Assembly: GCF_000003605.2 (NCBI RefSeq)
Contig: NW_003136011.1
Span: forward strand, 1-25,936
Reading direction: 5' to 3'
DNA length: 25,936 nucleotides
From: Saccoglossus kowalevskii
Lineage: Eukaryota > Hemichordata > Enteropneusta > Harrimaniidae
Below the pieces are notes generated by a model, which was not told where the DNA came from, made no database searches, and saw only the letters and a program-made list of their open reading frames with translations. The position numbers and the translations under genes were made by a program. Positions 23,011 to 25,936 of this stretch are shown here, piece by piece (the first letter of the stretch is position 1; the number at the start of each line of letters is the position of its first letter).

Positions 23011-23330
23011 ACACTTTGCTTATATTACACTGACGCGATGGTGTCCAAAGACACATTGCTTATATTACACTAACGTGATGGTGGTCAAAGACACATTGCT
23101 TATATTACACTAACGTGACAGTGGTCAAAAACACATTGCTCATATTACACTGACGTGATGATGGTGAGAGACACATTGCTTACATTACACTAACGTGATG
23201 GTAGTCAAAGACACATTGCTTATATTACACTAACGTGATGGTGGTCAAAGACACATTGCTTATATTACATTAACGTGATTGTGGTCAAAGACACATTGCT
23301 TATATTATACTAATGTGATGGTGGTCAACG
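23011..23330. repeat. Cassette T, left half
   Basis: The order is ACACTTTG/GACGCG with GTGTCC (23011), GATGGTGG (23051), GACAGTGG (23091), CTCATATT with GATGATGGTGAGAG (23131), TTACATT with GGTAGTC (23171), GATGGTGG (23211), TTACATTAACG with GATTGTGG (23251), TAATG with GTCAACG (23291). A degenerate GTGCTTG unit (AACTTGCTTG) follows at 23331, then the cassette is replaced by GATGATGG units. Confidence 0.83.
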
Positions 23331-23610
23331 ACACATTGCTTATATTACACTAACTTGCTTGTGGTCAAAGACACATTGCTTATATTACACTAACGTGATG
23401 ATGGTCAAAGACACATTGCTTATATTACACTAACGTGATGATGGTCAAAGACACATTGCTTATATTACACTCAAGTGATGGTGGTCAGAGACACATTGTT
23501 TATATTACACTAACGTGACGGTGGTCTAAGACACATTGCTTATATTACAATAACGTGATGGTGGTCAGAGACACATTGCTTTTATTACACTAACGTGATT
23601 GTGGTCAAAG

Positions 23611-24209
23611 ACACATTGCTTATATTACACTAACGTGATTGTGGTCAAAGACACATTGCTTATAATATACTACCGTGATGGTGGTCAAAGACACATTGCT
23701 TATATTACACTAACGTGATGATGGTCAAAGACACATTGCTTATATTACACTAACGTGATTGTGGTCAAAGACACATTGCTTGTATTAAGCTGACGTGATG
23801 GTGGTCATAAACACATTGCTTATATTATACTACCATGATGGTGGTCAAAGACACGTTGCTTATATTACACTAACGGGATGGTGGTGAAAAACGCATTGCT
23901 AATATTACTCTGACGTGATGGTGGTCATAGACACATTGCTTTTATTACACTGACATGATGGTGGTCAAAGACATATTGCTTATATTTCACTAACGAGATG
24001 GTGGTCAAAAACACATTGCTCATATTACACTAACGTGATGGTGGTCAAAAACACATTGCTTATATTACACTGACGTCATGGTGGTCAAAGACACGTTGCT
24101 TAAATTACACTAACGTGACAGTGGTCAAAAACACATTGCTTATATTACACCAACGTGCTGGTGGTCAAAGACACATTGCTTATATTACACCAACGTGATG
24201 GTGGTCAAC
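23611..24209. repeat. 1400-bp repeat, right copy, R joined to Q
   Basis: Units 23611-24010 match 22211-22610 at a constant 1400-bp offset, including the rare TTGTATTAAGCTGACG unit at 23771. They continue through CTCATATT into cassette Q: TGACGTCA at 24071-24078, ACACGTTGC with TTAAATT and GACAGTGG (24091), ACCAACGTGCTGG (24131) and a 39-bp unit (24171-24209) ending GTCAAC. The same 39-bp unit is at 22132-22170. Confidence 0.87.
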
Positions 24210-24489
24210 ACACATTGCTTATATTACACTAACGTGATGATGGTCAAAGACACATTGCTTATATTACACTAACGTGGTGGTAGTCAAAGACACATTGCTT
24301 ATATTACACTAACGTGATGATGGTCAAAGACACATTGCTTATATTATACTGACGTGATGGTGGTCAAAAACACATTCCTTATATTACACTAACGTGATGA
24401 TGGTCAAAGACACATTGCTTATATTACACTAACGTGATGGTGGTCAAAGACACATTGCTTATATTACACTAACGTGATGATGGTCAGAG

Positions 24490-24930
24490 ACACATTGCTT
24501 ACATTACACTAACGTGATGGTAGTCAAAGACACATTGCTTATATTACACTAACGTGATGGTGGTCAAAGACACATTGCTTATATTACACTAACGTGATTG
24601 TGGTCAAAGAAACATTGCTTATATTATACTAATGTGATTGTGGTCAACGACACATTGCTTATATTACACAAACGTGCTTGTGGTCAAAGACACATTGCTT
24701 ATATTACACTAACGTGACGGTGGTCAAAAACACATTGCTTATATTACACTGACGTGAGGGTGGTCAGAGACACATTGCTTTTATTACACTAACGTGATTG
24801 GTGGTCAAAGACACATTGCTTATATTACACTAACGTGATTGTGGTCAAAGACACATTGCTTATAATATACTACCGTTATGGTGGTCAAAGACACATTGCT
24901 TATATTACACTAACGTGATTGTGGTCAAAG
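24490..24930. repeat. Cassette T, rightmost copy
   Basis: The units run TTACATT/GGTAGTC (24490), GATGGTGG (24530), GATTGTGG (24570), TAATG/GTCAACG (24610), ACAAACGTGCTTG (24650), GACGGTGG (24690), GTGAGGG (24730), CTTTTATT with GATTGGTGG (24770-24810, 41 bp), GATTGTGG (24811), ATAATATACTACCGTTATGG (24851), GATTGTGG (24891). The family B domain begins 40 bp after this copy ends. Confidence 0.85.
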
Positions 24931-24970
24931 ACACATTGCTTATATTGCACTAACGTGATGGTGGTCAAAG

Positions 24971-25612
24971 ACACATTGCCCATATTACACTAACGTGATG
25001 TTGGTTAGAGACACATTGCTTATATTACACTAACGTGATGCTGGTCAAAGACGCATTGTTTATAATTACACTAACGTGATGCTGGTCAAAGACAAATTGC
25101 TTATATTACACTGACGTGATGGTGGTCAAAGACACATTGCTTATATTGCACTAACGTGATGGTTGTCAGAGACACATTGCTTATATTATACTACCGTGAT
25201 GGTGGTCAAAGACACATTACTTATATTACTCTAACGTGATGGTGGTCAAAGACACATCGCTTATATTACACTGACGTGATGGTGGTCAAAGACAAATTGC
25301 TTATATTACACTAACGTGATGGTGGTCAAAGACACATTGCTTATATTACATTAACGTGATGGTGGTCAAAAACACATTGCTTATATTACAATAACGTGAT
25401 GGTGGTCAAAGACACATTACTTATATTGCACTAACGTGATGGTGGTCAGAGACACATTGCTTATATTACACTAACGTGATTTTGGTTAGAGACACATTGC
25501 TTATATTACACTAACGTGATGCTGGTCAAAGACGCATTGTTTATAATTACACTAACGTGATGTTGGTCATAGACGCATTGCTTATATTACACTAACGTGA
25601 TGCTGGTCAAAG
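24971..25612. repeat. 642-bp block BB, right copy (contains cassette S)
   Basis: This matches 14200-14841 at a constant offset of 10771 bp. The 41-bp GTTTATAATTAC units are at 25051-25091 and 25532-25572. Differences are about ten substitutions, for example GCCCATATT in the first unit, GGTTGTCAGAG at 25132 and GATTTTGG at 25452. Cassette S lies at 25172-25451. Confidence 0.9.
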
Positions 25613-25932
25613 ACGCATTGCTTATATTACACTAACGTGATGGTGGTCAAAGACGCATTGCTTATATTACACTAAAGTGATGTTGGTCAGAGACACATTG
25701 CTTATATTACACTAACGTGATGGTGGTCAGAGACATATTGCTTATATTATACTACCGTGATGGTGGTCAAAGACACATTACTTATATTACACTAACGTGA
25801 TGGTCGTCAATGACACATCGCTTATATTACACTGACGTGATGGTGGTCAAAGACACATTGCTTTTATTGCACTAACGTGAAGGTGGTCAGAGACACATTG
25901 CTTATATTACACTGACGTGATGGTGGTCAAAA
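25092..25932. repeat. 841-bp block, right copy with two extra units
   Basis: Twenty-one units collinear with 8040-8799; the extra 81 bp are two adjacent units between GATTTTGGTTAGAG (25452) and the ACGCATTGC unit at 25613. One of the extra units is the 41-bp GTTTATAATTAC form, which also places this region next to block BB. The shared rare forms GATTTTGGTTAGAG and GGTCGTC tie it to 8400 and 8640, not to 14200. Confidence 0.84.
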
Positions 25933-25936
25933 ATGA
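25933..25936. other. Trailing bases, possible continuation or array edge
   Basis: After the last full unit the window ends in ATGA, not the expected ACAC. The collinear unit at 8760-8799 ends GGTCAATG before ACAC, so the ending could be a variant of that unit with two extra A residues. It could also be the first bases of flanking DNA. Four bases cannot decide. Confidence 0.4.

Larger units (their letters stand above)
15163..24970. repeat. Large family A domain
   Basis: This is 9.8 kb of family A units. It contains three full or partial copies of cassette P near 16-17.4 kb and one at 19.7 kb, cassette W in tandem at 18046 and 18729, five copies of cassette T, and three copies of cassette R at 20972, 22411 and 23811. 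The register climbs from +2 to +11 through scattered 41- and 43-bp units and falls slightly at two 39-bp units. Family B markers are absent except for isolated ACGCATTGC starts. Confidence 0.8.
24971..25932. repeat. Family B domain at right end
   Basis: The switch from A to B is sharp, at the unit starting at 24971 (GCCCATATT, GATGTTGGTTAGAG). Everything to the right matches family B segments elsewhere: 24971-25612 matches 14200-14841, and 25092-25932 matches 8040-8799. Which earlier locus it comes from changes along its length, so it is a composite. The last complete unit is 25893-25932 and the domain runs to the edge of the window. Confidence 0.8.
1..25936. repeat. 40-bp tandem satellite array, 648 units
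   Basis: The whole window is head-to-tail copies of one 40-bp unit, all in the same orientation. Written on the plus strand the unit is ACACATTGCT (1-10), TATATTACAC (11-20), TAACGTGATG (21-30), GTGGTCAAAG (31-40), with 15 G/C in 40. Most copies differ from this at about one to four positions by eye. Register tracking gives 648 units ending at 25932; about 30 units are not 40 bp, and the net length change is only +12 bp. There is no internal 20-bp subrepeat and no unique spacer. Array length, absence of coding capacity and block organisation match eukaryotic satellite or megaminisatellite DNA; this is inference, since I do not recognise the unit. No known satellite name is assigned. The array probably continues beyond both ends of the window. 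Confidence 0.98.

Noticed and set aside
521-24890. TATAAT and TATA-box-like strings in ATAATATACTACCG units
   Set aside because: These are single-base variants of the TTATATTACAC segment carried within a duplicated cassette. No transcription unit follows.
1-25936. CRISPR array
   Set aside because: The full 40-bp unit is conserved from copy to copy. There are no unique spacers of constant length between shorter conserved repeats, and no cas gene or leader is present.
1-25936. Repeat protein gene (for example a 40-residue repeat over 120 bp)
   Set aside because: The unit carries stop codons that fall in every frame in turn on the plus strand and several per unit on the minus strand, so no long frame is open.
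1-25936. Bacterial promoter in each unit on the minus strand (TTGACC with TAATAT or TATAAG)
   Set aside because: The boxes are 15 or 18 bases apart and arise from the AT-rich unit composition. They would recur hundreds of times with no gene downstream, and the setting looks eukaryotic.
1-25936. Plasmid or phage iterons, or a replication origin
   Set aside because: Iteron arrays have a few copies next to a replication gene. Here there are hundreds of copies and no gene, DnaA-box cluster or other origin element.
1-25936. Telomeric repeat or CENP-B box satellite
   Set aside because: No TTAGGG-like short repeat is present, and I see no match to the TTCG and CGGG core parts of the CENP-B box. 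A centromeric role is possible but not supported by sequence.
1-25936. Internal 20-bp dimer structure of the unit
   Set aside because: The two halves, starting ACACATTGCT and TAACGTGATG, show no convincing similarity; a short ACAC at positions 1 and 17 is the only echo.
1-25936. Hairpin from CACTAACGTG in each unit
   Set aside because: The stem is only CAC with GTG around a four-base loop and does not extend, so a stable structure is unlikely.
1-25936. Hormone-receptor, TCF/LEF or WRKY sites in GGTCAAAG
   Set aside because: The string matches short half-sites of several unrelated factor families, which is expected by chance for a 6-8 base word; the organism is unknown and there is no target gene.

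Overview
The whole window is one uninterrupted tandem repeat. A 40-bp unit, about 37% G+C, is repeated head to tail 648 times from base 1 to 25932, followed by 4 bases (atga). The unit reads ACACATTGCT (unit positions 1-10), TATATTACAC (11-20), TAACGTGATG (21-30), GTGGTCAAAG (31-40). I followed the register through the window: 648 x 40 = 25920, plus a net +12 from small indels, plus 4 trailing bases, gives exactly 25936. No unique sequence, transposon, RNA gene or protein-coding gene interrupts it. Because 40 is not a multiple of 3, the stop codons of each unit rotate through all frames, so the array cannot encode a repeat protein on either strand.

The size, homogeneity and multi-unit organisation fit a eukaryotic satellite or very large minisatellite, of the kind found in heterochromatin, near centromeres or telomeres, or as an interstitial block. 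I do not recognise the unit and cannot name the organism. There is no gene, codon usage or known satellite motif to place it. Both ends of the window lie inside the array or very near its edge, so its full length is unknown.

The information in the window is in the order of unit variants. Two families alternate in long domains. Family A (about 1-6480, 6783-7960, 12540-13360, 15163-24970) is rich in units with GATGATGG, GATTGTGG, GACGGTGGTCAAAA, CTCAAGTGG, ACCAACG or GGTCTAAG. Family B (about 6483-6780, 7960-12540, 13360-15162, 24971-25932) is rich in ACGCATTGC starts, GATGTTGGTCAGAG, GATGCTGGTCAAAG, ACATCGC, ACAAATTGC and CATTACTT. Inside each domain, fixed strings of about 4-16 variant units (cassettes, here named T, W, P, Q, R, V, S, U and L) recur in the same order at distances from 80 bp to over 17 kb. 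Examples are a 12-unit cassette at 2283, 16004 and 19732, a 16-unit block at 14200 and 24971 with the same two 41-bp units in each copy, an exact 1400-bp spacing between 22211-22610 and 23611-24010, and a 320-bp period at 11843-12242. The array is therefore a mosaic of higher-order repeats, as expected from repeated block duplication, unequal exchange or gene conversion, and not a simple expansion of one unit.

Nothing in the window shows an encoded system such as enzymes, a CRISPR array or a defence island. What merits attention is the satellite itself, its A/B domain structure, the recurrence of irregular-length units as inherited markers, and one ACGT/CpG core retained in most units.
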